Part shown: positions 16,310 to 24,358 of the stretch, piece after piece | Numbering within the stretch: position 1 is the stretch's first letter | Layout: every line of letters starts with the position of its first letter | Assembly: GCA_963613665.1 (NCBI GenBank) | Contig: CAVEAL010000017.1 | Coordinates: 1 to 49,693, forward strand | Reading direction: 5' to 3' | Origin: F23-B02 sp963613665 | Lineage (GTDB): Bacteria; Bacillota; Clostridia; Oscillospirales; Oscillospiraceae | DNA: 49,693 nt | Translations under genes and position numbers: made by a program | Notes under the pieces: model-generated | Told to the model about the DNA's origin: nothing | Seen by the model: the letters and a program-made list of their open reading frames with translations, nothing else | Databases searched by the model: none

Positions 16310-18910
16310 ATGGCAGAGCTTACACCGATGAAAATGCAATATCAGCAGATAAAGTCGCAGTACAGCGACTGTCTGCTGTTTTTCCGTCTCGGCGATTTTT
16401 ACGAGATGTTCGACGAGGACGCACGCGTGGCCTCGCACGAGCTCGACCTTGCGCTGACAACGCGCGACCGCTCGGTCTCGGACCCCGATCAGCGCACGCC
16501 CATGTGCGGAGTGCCGTACCACAGCAGCCAGACCTATATAGCGCGGCTGATAGCGAAGGGCTACAAGGTCGCCATCTGCGAGCAGATAGAGGACCCCGCG
16601 ACGGCAAAGGGACTGGTAAAGCGCGACGTTATACGGATAATCACCCCCGGCACGGTGACGGACGCGTCGATGCTCGAGGAGGGCAAAAGCAACTACCTGG
16701 GCGCGGTGTACTACGAGGCCGGAAAGTGCGCGGCGGCGTTCTGCGATATCTCGACGGGCGAGTTCTGCGTCGCGGCCTTCGAGGGCGACAGGCTCAGCCA
16801 TGTTTTAAACGAGCTCGGGAGGTTTGCCCCGCGCGAGCTTATCATGAACAAGGGCGCGGCTGAGACGCAGACCATACCCGATTTCGCGCAGAAAAAACTC
16901 GGCTGCCTGCTGGAAATGGGCGGCGACGACTACGAATACATGGCCTGCGCCGCACGCGTGTGCGAGCAGTTCGGGCTCGGCTCGGTGGACGAGGCGGGGC
17001 TCGGCGACACGCCGGAGGCGGTGTCGGCCGCGGGAGCGCTGCTGCGGTATATAAGCGAAACGCAGAAGACCGACATGGCGCACATACGGCGCATCGACCT
17101 GTTCACGGGCGGCAAATACATGGAGCTCGACTGGGCGACGCGCCGCTCACTGGAGCTCACCGAATCCCTGCGCACGGGCGAAAAGCGCGGCTCGCTGCTG
17201 TGGGTGCTCGACAAGACCAAGACCCCCATGGGCGGGCGTGAGCTGCGCGCGTGGATAGAGCGGCCGCTTCTGAGCCCGATCGCAATAAAGCGCAGGCTCG
17301 CTGCCGTTGACGAGCTTTATAAGGATAATGTCACACGCGGCGAGCTCATCGACACGCTGCGCGGCATGGGCGATATGCAGCGGCTCATAGGCAGGGTCGT
17401 CTACGGCACGGCAAACGGCCGCGATCTTCTGACACTGCGCGACTGCGCCGCGGCGCTGCCGAGGATAGTCGAGCTTCTGAAGCCCTTTAAGAGCGCTCTG
17501 CTGCGCTCGACCGCGGAGCTTGACCCGCTCGAGGAGATACACATGCGCATAAACTGGGCGATCTGCGACGATCCTCCGTTTTCCGTGCGCGAGGGCGGCA
17601 TCCTCAAGCCCGGCTACTCCGATCAGGTCGATCGGCTGCGCAAGATCCGCGACAACGGCGCGGAGGCCGTGGCCGAGCTCGAGGCGCGCGAGCGCCTGCG
17701 CACCGGCATAAAGAAGCTGAAGATCGGCTACAACAAGGTGTTCGGCTACTTCATCGACGTGCCGAAATCCGCCGGCGAGGGCAGGATCCCCGATAACTAC
17801 ATCAGAAAACAGACGCTTGTTTCAAATGAGCGATACTTCACGCCCGAGCTCAAGGAGCTGGAAACGACGCTGCTGACGGCATCGGACAAGATAAAGCAGC
17901 TCGAATACGAGTTTTTCATGGACCTGTGCAGCACGATAGCCGAGCAGGTCGAGAAGGTGCAGGCGACCGCCGCGGCCATAGCGCAGCTTGACGTGCTGTG
18001 CGCCTTTGCCGAGGTCGCCGTGCGCAACGACTACTGCATGCCGGAGGTCGATGCCTCGGGCGAGCTCCTCATCCGCGAGGGGCGGCACCCCGTCGTCGAG
18101 CAGACGCTCAGCGATGTCGCCTTTGTCCCGAACGATACGCAGCTCAACTGCGAGGGCAGCCGCGTCGCCATCGTAACGGGCCCGAACATGGCCGGTAAGA
18201 GCACCTATATGCGCCAGACCGCGCTCATAACGCTCATGGCCCAGATAGGCTCCTTCGTTCCGGCAAAAAGCGCCGTTATCGGCGTTGTTGACCGTGTTTT
18301 CACCCGCATCGGCGCGTCCGACGACCTTGCATCGGGTCAATCGACCTTCATGCTCGAGATGAGCGAGGTCGCAGACATACTCAGCCACGCAACGAGCCGG
18401 AGCCTGCTGATACTCGACGAGATCGGCCGCGGCACTTCGACCTACGACGGCATGGCGATCGCCCGCGCGGTGCTTGAATACTGCGCGGATAAGAAAAAGC
18501 TCGGCGCAAAGACGATGTTCGCAACGCACTATCACGAGCTGAGTGCGCTTGAGGGCAGCGTCGAGGGTGTGCACAACTACTCGATCAGCGCGAAAAAGCA
18601 GGGCGACAGCCTTGTGTTCCTGCGCAAAATCGTGCCCGGCGCCGCCGACGACAGCTACGGCATCGAGGTCGCAAAGCTCGCAGGCGTGCCCGATAAGGTC
18701 ATCACGAAGGCCAAGACCTATCTCAGACAGCTCGAGACCGAGGCCGCGGCACCCAGGATCGAAAAACCGGATTCGAGCGGCCAGATAAGTCTCGTCGATG
18801 CCGGAACGGACGAGGTCGGACGCATACTGCGCGCGACGGACATCAATTCACTCACGCCGCTCGAGGCGCTGAACCTGCTCAGCGAGCTTCAGCAGAAAGC
18901 GAGGGGCTGA
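16310..18910 (+). CDS. mutS: DNA mismatch repair protein MutS
   Basis: The 866-residue protein recognises mismatches and recruits MutL. The N-terminal mismatch-reading motif is FYE in LGDFYEMFDEDA (about residues 27-38). Connector, lever and clamp domains follow. The ATPase has Walker A GPNMAGKST (about residues 624-632), SGQSTFMLEM, Walker B LLILDEIGRGTST and the C-terminal helix-turn-helix. Length is typical. The ATG sits exactly at the end of a repeat arm, and only a weak AAGG lies upstream. A CPBP-family membrane protease overlaps its stop by one base. Confidence 0.97.
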   Translation: MAELTPMKMQYQQIKSQYSDCLLFFRLGDFYEMFDEDARVASHELDLALTTRDRSVSDPDQRTPMCGVPYHSSQTYIARLIAKGYKVAICEQIEDPATAKGLVKRDVIRIITPGTVTDASMLEEGKSNYLGAVYYEAGKCAAAFCDISTGEFCVAAFEGDRLSHVLNELGRFAPRELIMNKGAAETQTIPDFAQKKLGCLLEMGGDDYEYMACAARVCEQFGLGSVDEAGLGDTPEAVSAAGALLRYISETQKTDMAHIRRIDLFTGGKYMELDWATRRSLELTESLRTGEKRGSLLWVLDKTKTPMGGRELRAWIERPLLSPIAIKRRLAAVDELYKDNVTRGELIDTLRGMGDMQRLIGRVVYGTANGRDLLTLRDCAAALPRIVELLKPFKSALLRSTAELDPLEEIHMRINWAICDDPPFSVREGGILKPGYSDQVDRLRKIRDNGAEAVAELEARERLRTGIKKLKIGYNKVFGYFIDVPKSAGEGRIPDNYIRKQTLVSNERYFTPELKELETTLLTASDKIKQLEYEFFMDLCSTIAEQVEKVQATAAAIAQLDVLCAFAEVAVRNDYCMPEVDASGELLIREGRHPVVEQTLSDVAFVPNDTQLNCEGSRVAIVTGPNMAGKSTYMRQTALITLMAQIGSFVPAKSAVIGVVDRVFTRIGASDDLASGQSTFMLEMSEVADILSHATSRSLLILDEIGRGTSTYDGMAIARAVLEYCADKKKLGAKTMFATHYHELSALEGSVEGVHNYSISAKKQGDSLVFLRKIVPGAADDSYGIEVAKLAGVPDKVITKAKTYLRQLETEAAAPRIEKPDSSGQISLVDAGTDEVGRILRATDINSLTPLEALNLLSELQQKARG

Positions 18911-19593
18911 TGAAAGACCGGCTGAAAACCTCCGAGTTTCTGAGCGCGATGGTCCTGCTCCTGCTGCATGTCGCGGTGTTTCCGATGGCGCTGAGCCTGC
19001 TTGCGGCGGCAAATCCCGGGCTCATGAGCGCAGCGCAGCTCAATTTGGTTTACTACGCGGCCTCGCTGCTGCTCGTCACGCTCCTGCTGGGCAGGTATCT
19101 GCGCCGCAGCTTCGACGGCCTTGCCGACGCGCCGTTTCGCTGCCTGTCGTCCTTTGCGCTCGGCTGGCTCATGTACATTGCGCTGAGCTTTGCCGCGGCG
19201 TATCTTTTGCAGCTGCTCAACGTCACGGGCGATAACCTCAACGAAGAGACGGTCAACACCATGCTCGGCGACGAGCGCGGCGTTATCGTCGCCATGACCG
19301 TTTTCATGGCCCCCGTAGTCGAGGAGACGCTCTTTCGCGGCGGCCTGTTCTGCGGCCTGTATCCGCGCAGCCGGGCAGCGGCATACCTCGTGTCGATGAC
19401 ACTGTTCTGCCTGTATCACGTCTGGCAGTACGCCGTGCTTCTGCAAGACGTCAGCTACCTGCTGCTTGCCATACAGTACATCCCCGCAGCCTTTGTGCTG
19501 TGCTTTATCTACCGCCGCTCCGGCTCTATATGGACGGGCATTTTCTTCCACATGTCCGTGAACGCCCTCGCAGTTTTTTCGGCATCGCTTTAG
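18910..19593 (+). CDS. CPBP family intramembrane protease
   Basis: The 227-residue integral membrane protein has about six to seven hydrophobic segments and the CPBP/CAAX-protease motifs. These are VEETLFRGGLF (EExxxR, about residues 137-147), a histidine in LYHVWQYAV (about residue 169) and a second in FFHMSVNAL near the C-terminus. Members cleave prenylated or other membrane-embedded substrates or mature bacteriocin-type peptides. Its ATG overlaps the mutS stop by one base, so it is coupled to mutS, but no functional link is evident. The substrate is unknown. Confidence 0.85.
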   Translation: MKDRLKTSEFLSAMVLLLLHVAVFPMALSLLAAANPGLMSAAQLNLVYYAASLLLVTLLLGRYLRRSFDGLADAPFRCLSSFALGWLMYIALSFAAAYLLQLLNVTGDNLNEETVNTMLGDERGVIVAMTVFMAPVVEETLFRGGLFCGLYPRSRAAAYLVSMTLFCLYHVWQYAVLLQDVSYLLLAIQYIPAAFVLCFIYRRSGSIWTGIFFHMSVNALAVFSASL

Positions 19594-19966
19594 GAGGTAT
19601 CCCGCTCACCCGCAGCGGAAACCTCAACAGGCGAAACGGGCAAGATAATTCCCCTGCGATTAAATTTGTATTTGCCTGACGGCAAAGAATTTGATTACAC
19701 CTCATCCGGCTCGCTTGCGCGACCCGCCTTCTCCTCAAAGCGAAGGCAAAGGGCGCAGACGAAATTTGCACTAAATCAGCACAATCTCACAGAAAGCAAA
19801 ACGTTATGGTTTATACCGGTGTTTCGACACCGTGCACCCGCAATAAAGTATAGGTGCAGACCCAATGCGCCTCCGAAAAAGCGCGAAACGCCGTAGTTTA
19901 TGCCGCCGTTTCGACACCGTGCACCCGCAATAAATGTATAGGTGCAGACTCAATGCGCTATTAAAA
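19594..19966. repeat. Intergenic region with two tandem right arms of the repeat
   Basis: This 373-base gap has no gene. After TTCTCCTCAAAGCGAAGGCA (the altered CTCAAGGGG module) comes CACTAAATCAGCACAATCTC. The right arm then appears twice in tandem: 19795-19876 (GTTTCGACACCGTGCACCCG, then CAATAAAGTATAGGTGC) and 19889-19966 (the same, ending CAATGCGCTATTAAAA). The second arm ends at the folT ATG. The 19600-19730 part is unassigned. Confidence 0.7.
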
Positions 19967-20476
19967 ATGGAGATAAATACAAAAAAGATAGCGATAAGCG
20001 CAATGCTCATCGCGTTTGACGTAATATTCACGCGCGTTCTGGCGCTGAACACGCCGCTTATGAAGATCGGCATCGGCTTTGCGGCGGTGATGGTCTGCGG
20101 AATGCTCTACGGCCCGGGCTGGACCGCGCTGTGCGCCGGACTCGGCGACCTTGTCGGTGCGCTTCTGTTCCCGACGGGGGCGTATTTTCCGGGCTTTACC
20201 CTGACCGCGGCGCTCGGCGGTGCGATCTTCGGTGCGGCGCTGTATAAAAAGCGCCCGGGCCTTGCCGGCTGCATCGTGACCGCGTTTTTAAACTGCCTTA
20301 TCGTCACGCTGCTGCTCAACACCCTTATGATCTCGCTTGTCTACGGCCCGCCGCTCGGCCCGCTGTTCGTTACACGCCTCGGCCAGTTCGGCATCATGCT
20401 CGCCGTGCAGACCCTCGTGCTCGTCTGCCTCACCCGCTCCCGTTTTTTGACGACGATTTTTTTGGAGGCGCATTGA
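19967..20476 (+). CDS. folT: Folate ECF transporter S component FolT
   Basis: The 169-residue protein has about five to six membrane helices and matches the folate-specific S component of ECF vitamin transporters. Diagnostic stretches are FDVIFTRVLALNTPLMKIGIG near residues 14-34, GMLYGPGWTALCAGLGDLVGAL and FPTGAYFPGFTLTAALGG. It binds folate and docks with a shared energising module (EcfT plus two ATPases), which is not in the window. I chose MEINTKK at 19967; an earlier in-frame ATG at 19934 lies within the repeat arm. The C-terminus (LEAH and stop) is encoded by the next repeat copy. No tetrahydrofolate riboswitch is recognisable upstream. Confidence 0.88.
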   Translation: MEINTKKIAISAMLIAFDVIFTRVLALNTPLMKIGIGFAAVMVCGMLYGPGWTALCAGLGDLVGALLFPTGAYFPGFTLTAALGGAIFGAALYKKRPGLAGCIVTAFLNCLIVTLLLNTLMISLVYGPPLGPLFVTRLGQFGIMLAVQTLVLVCLTRSRFLTTIFLEAH

Positions 20477-20840
20477 GGCTGTACCTATGCGGAAATTGCG
20501 GGCGCCCGGTATCGAAACGCCGTATAAACTGCGGCGTTTCGCATCCCATAAGTGCAGTACATTGTTTGCCGGTACTCTGTAGGGCGCGGGCTTGCCTTTT
20601 CCGCCTGTAATGGTTTCCGCCGCAGCATCCGGTCTGGCAGCCGCAATAAACGTATCGGTGCAATGCGGAAGCGCCGCCAAAAAGCCTCCACTCAAGGGGA
20701 AGGCAAAGGATGCAGACAAAATTTGCACTAAATCAGCACAATCTCACAGAAAGCAAAACGTTATGGTTTACCCCATTGTCCCGATACCGGGCCACCGCAA
20801 TCTCAGTATAGGTACAGACTTGATGCGCTATTAAAAAAGG
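20464..20840. repeat. Composite copy of intergenic repeat between folT and panB
   Basis: The 379-base gap contains no gene. The left arm (TTGGAGGCGCATTGAGGCTG, ACCTATGCGGAAATTGCGGG, CGCCCGGTATCGAAACGCCG) encodes the folT stop. A central block (20560-20640) and a short right arm (GCCGCAATAAACGTATCGG) follow. Then comes the CTCAAGGGGAAGGC module with CACTAAATCAGCACAATCTC and a final right arm (20757-20836) that stops just before the panB ribosome site. Confidence 0.75.
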
Positions 20841-20855
20841 AGGAAATGTTACAGC

Positions 20856-21722
20856 ATGGGAAAGAAGAAAACTATACTTGACCTTCAGCAGATGAAGGAA
20901 AACGGCGAAAAGGCGGCATGGATGGTCATTTATGACTCTTGCATGGCCTCGTTCGCGGAAGAAGCCGGCATGGATATGATCCTCGTGGGTGACTCCATGG
21001 GCATGATAATCTACGGCTATGAGGGCACGGTGCCCGTCACGATGGACATGTCGATAGCCCACTGCCAGGGCGTTCGCCGCGGCGCGCCCAACACCTACAT
21101 CATCGGCGACATGCCCTTCGGCGCGTATCACGCCAGCACCGAGGACGCGGTCAGCAACGCGGTGCGCTTCATGAAGGAAGGCGGCGTTGACGCCGTTAAG
21201 CTCGAGGGCGGCGTCGCCGTTGCCGACAAGATCCGCGCGATCGCAAACGCGGGCATAGTCGTGTTCGGCCACATCGGCCTGACCCCGCAGAGCAGTGCGG
21301 CCATGGGCGGATTCAAGGTCCAGGGCAAGACCACCGCGGCCGCGAAGGCCGTCATCGACGACGCCATCGCGGTGTATAAGGCCGGAGCGCGCGTGCTGCT
21401 GCTCGAGGGCGTTCCCGAGGAGACCGCCGCGTTCGTGCACAAGATCCTGCCCATTCCCGTGTACGGCATCGGCGCCGGCGCATGCTGCGACGGTCAGGTC
21501 ATCCTCGCCGCCGACGCGCTGGGCGTGTACAAGAACTTCACCCCGAAGTTTGCGAAAAAATACTGCAATATCGGCGACATCGCCACTCAGGGCATGAAGG
21601 ACTACATCGCCGAGGTCAAGGCCGGGACCTTCCCCGCGCCGGAGCACAAGTATAAATTCACCGGCGACAAGGAGGAGTTCGCGGCATTCACCGCCGAGCT
21701 CGAAAAGACCCTCGACCTGTAA
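20856..21722 (+). CDS. panB: 3-methyl-2-oxobutanoate hydroxymethyltransferase
   Basis: The 288-residue enzyme makes ketopantoate from alpha-ketoisovalerate and methylene-tetrahydrofolate, the first committed step to pantothenate. It has the PanB signatures MILVGDSMGM (about residues 41-50), TVPVTMDMSIAHCQGVRRG, KLEGG, GHIGLTPQS and the catalytic Glu in VLLLEGVPEE. An AGGAGG lies 12 bases before the ATG. PanC and PanD are not adjacent. The neighbour folT would feed the folate cofactor pool, a suggestive but unproven association. A strong terminator follows. Confidence 0.95.
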   Translation: MGKKKTILDLQQMKENGEKAAWMVIYDSCMASFAEEAGMDMILVGDSMGMIIYGYEGTVPVTMDMSIAHCQGVRRGAPNTYIIGDMPFGAYHASTEDAVSNAVRFMKEGGVDAVKLEGGVAVADKIRAIANAGIVVFGHIGLTPQSSAAMGGFKVQGKTTAAAKAVIDDAIAVYKAGARVLLLEGVPEETAAFVHKILPIPVYGIGAGACCDGQVILAADALGVYKNFTPKFAKKYCNIGDIATQGMKDYIAEVKAGTFPAPEHKYKFTGDKEEFAAFTAELEKTLDL

Positions 21723-21748
21723 ACCGAACATTTCGGACAAATGGGTTC

Positions 21749-21781
21749 CGCAGCGGCAAAAAAGCCGCTGCGGACTTTTTA
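21749..21781 (+). terminator. Intrinsic terminator after panB
   Basis: CCGCAGCGGC (21749-21758) pairs perfectly with GCCGCTGCGG (21765-21774) across an A-rich loop and is followed by ACTTTTT. It also separates panB from the convergent M14 peptidase gene that ends at 21779. Confidence 0.9.
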
Positions 21782-23059
21782 TGCGCCGAGCACCGCGGCA
21801 AGCGTCAGAATGCCCAAATTATCGGCGTAAATTTTGTCGAAATCGCCGATGGGCAGTGGATTTACGCCGCGCCCTGCCTCGACGGTGAAGCCGGGGCGGT
21901 CGAAGCGGCTGATGAACCAGTCCTTGTACCCGGCAAAGCCCGAGGCAAAGGGCGTATCCTCGACGGAGTAGCCCGAGACGGCTGCGAGGGTGTCGGCAAT
22001 ATAGCGCGCGTCCTTCGGCTCAAGGTCGAGATAGCGCCAGTAGATCACCTCGCCCTGTGTGTGGTAAGAGAGCGTCAGCTGCGGAGAGAGTGCGAGAGTG
22101 AAGTCGTACATCGCACGGCTTTCCGGCGCGGAGAGCGGCGACGGGCCGGTGTAGTCCGCCGGAGCGGGGCTCACAACACCGAGGGCAAACTTGTTCTCGC
22201 GCGCCTGCTCCCAGTCTGCAGGGTACTGCAAATTGAGGTCCGTGCCGCGGATATTGGCCTTCCAGCCGGACGGAAACGGCACGCCAGGATAATCGTGAGC
22301 GATGCGCAGCGCAGTGTCGTAATACTCGCCGCCGGTGAGCTCACCGGTCACAAGGTCAAGGCCGTCGGGATCGACGCAGGGCGCTATGTAAATGCTCGCC
22401 TCGCGGCACAGCCCGCGTGCGCTGCGGCCGAAGACCGTGCCGTTTTCCGCGTATGCACGCGCAAGCTGTTCGGTAAATTTCAGCAGGAGCGGAATGCATA
22501 TCCACTCGTTTGCGTGGTGCGCGGCGTTATAGAACACTCGCCTTTCGCCCTCGCCGACCGCAAGATACCACAGCGGCTTGCCCATTACCGAGCGGCCGAG
22601 CTGCCCCGCTCTGACAAAGGGATAGCGGGCAGCAATACCGCGCACGCAGTATGAAACGAGCCGCGCGGTAAAAGCGATATCTGTGGGCACAATATCGAAT
22701 GGGAGCGGCACTGTCACTCTGCTTCCGACGGTGAGCGCCTCCGGTGTGATGCCGGGATTTGCCGTCAGGATTGCCGACAGCGGTACATTGTACTGCCGTG
22801 CGAGGCTAAACAGCGTTTCGCCGCGGTGGATGCGGTGCTCGGCAAAGCCGGTGTAATACGGCGTGAGCGCGGTCTGCGTAGCGGGGCCCGCGATGCCGTC
22901 GGCCGCAAGGCCGCTGTCCGACTGAAACGTGCGCAGTGCGCTCCTCGTCGCTTCGCCGAAAACGCCGTCGGCCGCAAGAGTCTTCGCGCCCGCACGGTGC
23001 AGCGCAAGCTGCAAAAGTCCGACCGACGGCCCGTAAGAGCCGATCTTCAAAATTTTCAT
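21779..23059 (-). CDS. M14 zinc carboxypeptidase with PG-binding and LysM domains
   Basis: The 426-residue protein combines an N-terminal peptidoglycan-binding domain (residues 1-66, VGLLQLALHRAG and DGVFGEATRSALRTFQ), a LysM domain (about residues 74-118, IHRGETLFSLARQYNVPLSA) and an M14 catalytic domain (about residues 128-426). Zinc ligands are in HHANEW and YHTQGE, and the general base Glu in FTVEAGRG. This architecture is that of gamma-D-glutamyl-diamino acid endopeptidases such as Bacillus endopeptidase I, which trim peptidoglycan stems. There is no signal peptide, which fits an enzyme acting inside a sporulating cell or released by lysis. AGGAGA precedes the ATG. The divergent neighbour is spoIVB. 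Confidence 0.88.
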   Translation of the reverse strand: MKILKIGSYGPSVGLLQLALHRAGAKTLAADGVFGEATRSALRTFQSDSGLAADGIAGPATQTALTPYYTGFAEHRIHRGETLFSLARQYNVPLSAILTANPGITPEALTVGSRVTVPLPFDIVPTDIAFTARLVSYCVRGIAARYPFVRAGQLGRSVMGKPLWYLAVGEGERRVFYNAAHHANEWICIPLLLKFTEQLARAYAENGTVFGRSARGLCREASIYIAPCVDPDGLDLVTGELTGGEYYDTALRIAHDYPGVPFPSGWKANIRGTDLNLQYPADWEQARENKFALGVVSPAPADYTGPSPLSAPESRAMYDFTLALSPQLTLSYHTQGEVIYWRYLDLEPKDARYIADTLAAVSGYSVEDTPFASGFAGYKDWFISRFDRPGFTVEAGRGVNPLPIGDFDKIYADNLGILTLAAVLGA

Positions 23060-23072
23060 AATCTCTCCTTTT

Positions 23073-23230
23073 TCGGAGGCGCATTAACGCCCTGCCTATA
23101 CGTTTGTTGCGGGTGCCCGGTATCGAAACACTGGAATAAATAAAAACGTTTCGCCTGTTGAGGTTTCCGCTGAGGTGCTTGCAATACACGCAATAAATGT
23201 ATAGGTAAAATCTCGATTCGCTGCTGAAAA
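23073..23230. repeat. Compact palindromic copy of intergenic repeat
   Basis: The left arm (TCGGAGGCGCATTAACGC, CCTATACGTTTGTTGCGGG, CCCGGTATCGAAACACTGG) and the right arm (ACACGCAATAAATGTATAGG, CTCGATTCGCTGCTGAAAA) are separated by only about 35 bases. This makes it the cleanest short inverted-repeat copy, placed between the divergent M14 and spoIVB genes. Confidence 0.75.
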
Positions 23231-23284
23231 AAGGCTTATATATTTTATGCCGGGTGCAGCATACTTTATGTGTGGAGGTGAGAT

Positions 23285-24265
23285 ATGAAAGTCAAAAAAA
23301 TCATTTCGACGCTGGCGGCGCTTGCGCTGTGCGTCGTGCTGTGCGCGGCGGCGTATGCCGAATCGCTCGTGCCGGGCGGCAGTGCGCTGGGCATACGCAT
23401 GACGACCGACGGCGTTGTCGTCGCAGGCATTTCCGAGATCGGCACGCAGGACGGCAGCCAGAGCCCCGCGGCGGAGGCGGGGATCAAAAAGGGCGATGTG
23501 ATAACGCGGCTGGGCGGCAGCGAGATCTCGACCGCTCAGGATCTTCAGGATGCGCTGAGCGCCCTCGACGGAAGCGAGACCACCGTCACGCTCGAGCGCG
23601 GCGGCAAAACCAGGCAGCTGAACATCACGCCGGTGCAGGACACAGACGGCGCATGGAAGCTCGGACTTTGGCTGCGCGACGGTATCAGCGGTGTGGGCAC
23701 GCTGACGTTCTACGACCCCGCGACCGGCGTCTACGGTGCGCTCGGCCACAGCGTAAGCGACGAGGCGACCGGCGAGGCTCTGCCGCTCGGCGACGGCGGC
23801 ATCTACCGCGCGGAGATCGTCGGCATCGTTCCGGGCGAGGCGGGCGCTCCGGGTCAGCTCGACGGCAAAACCGACGCGGCGTCCTTCCTCGGCGACATCC
23901 GCATTAACTGTGGCTGCGGCATTTTCGGCACGGCGGACTTCGACGGCCGGACTATGGAGACGGGCGAGCTTGAAACAGGACCTGCGGCTATCCGCTGCAC
24001 GCTGTCGGGCGAGGAAACGCGCGAGTACGGCATAGAGATCAAAAAGCTGTACTCCTCGGCCGAAGGCACGACGGCCATGCTGACCGTGACCGACCCCGAG
24101 CTGCTCTCGCTGACCGGCGGCATCGTGCAGGGCATGTCCGGAAGCCCAATCATCCAGAACGGCAGGCTCGTCGGCGCGGTCACGCACGTTTTTGTCAACG
24201 ACCCGGCCTCGGGCTACGGCATCAGCATCGCGGATATGCTCCGCGCTTCCTCCGGAGCGCAGTAA
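23285..24265 (+). CDS. spoIVB: SpoIVB-type S55 peptidase with PDZ domain
   Basis: The 326-residue protein has a signal or anchor sequence (IISTLAALALCVVLCAAAYA, about residues 6-25), a PDZ domain (about residues 60-120, AGIKKGDVITRLGGSEIS) and the S55 serine peptidase domain. The catalytic histidine is in YGALGHSVSD and the serine in VQGMSGSPIIQNGRLVGAV, followed by THVFVNDPASGYGI. SpoIVB, made in the forespore, cleaves SpoIVFA to trigger sigma-K activation. The GGAGGTGA ribosome site is excellent. Its presence indicates an endospore former. Some genomes carry several S55 paralogues, so this may be a paralogue and not the checkpoint enzyme itself. Confidence 0.9.
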   Translation: MKVKKIISTLAALALCVVLCAAAYAESLVPGGSALGIRMTTDGVVVAGISEIGTQDGSQSPAAEAGIKKGDVITRLGGSEISTAQDLQDALSALDGSETTVTLERGGKTRQLNITPVQDTDGAWKLGLWLRDGISGVGTLTFYDPATGVYGALGHSVSDEATGEALPLGDGGIYRAEIVGIVPGEAGAPGQLDGKTDAASFLGDIRINCGCGIFGTADFDGRTMETGELETGPAAIRCTLSGEETREYGIEIKKLYSSAEGTTAMLTVTDPELLSLTGGIVQGMSGSPIIQNGRLVGAVTHVFVNDPASGYGISIADMLRASSGAQ

Positions 24266-24291
24266 CGCGCCGAAAAATTTACAGAAACGGC

Positions 24292-24321
24292 TTGACAGAT
24301 CGAGGGAGATGTGCGTATAAT
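24292..24321 (+). promoter_or_regulatory. Consensus promoter for psuG
   Basis: TTGACA (24292-24297) and TATAAT (24316-24321) are both perfect, with an 18-base spacer. The promoter covers an in-frame upstream start codon at 24311, which therefore cannot be the translation start of psuG. Confidence 0.85.
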
Positions 24322-24358
24322 ACACTTTTCAGAAATGAAAAAGAAGGAGCATTATATT

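Noticed and set aside
19594..19966. Tetrahydrofolate riboswitch expected before folT
   Set aside because: No recognisable conserved core; the region consists of repeat arms.
23236..23266. Sigma-F/G promoter before spoIVB (CATACTT with upstream TTATA)
   Set aside because: The predicted start would fall at the ribosome site, leaving almost no leader, and the -35 is weak.
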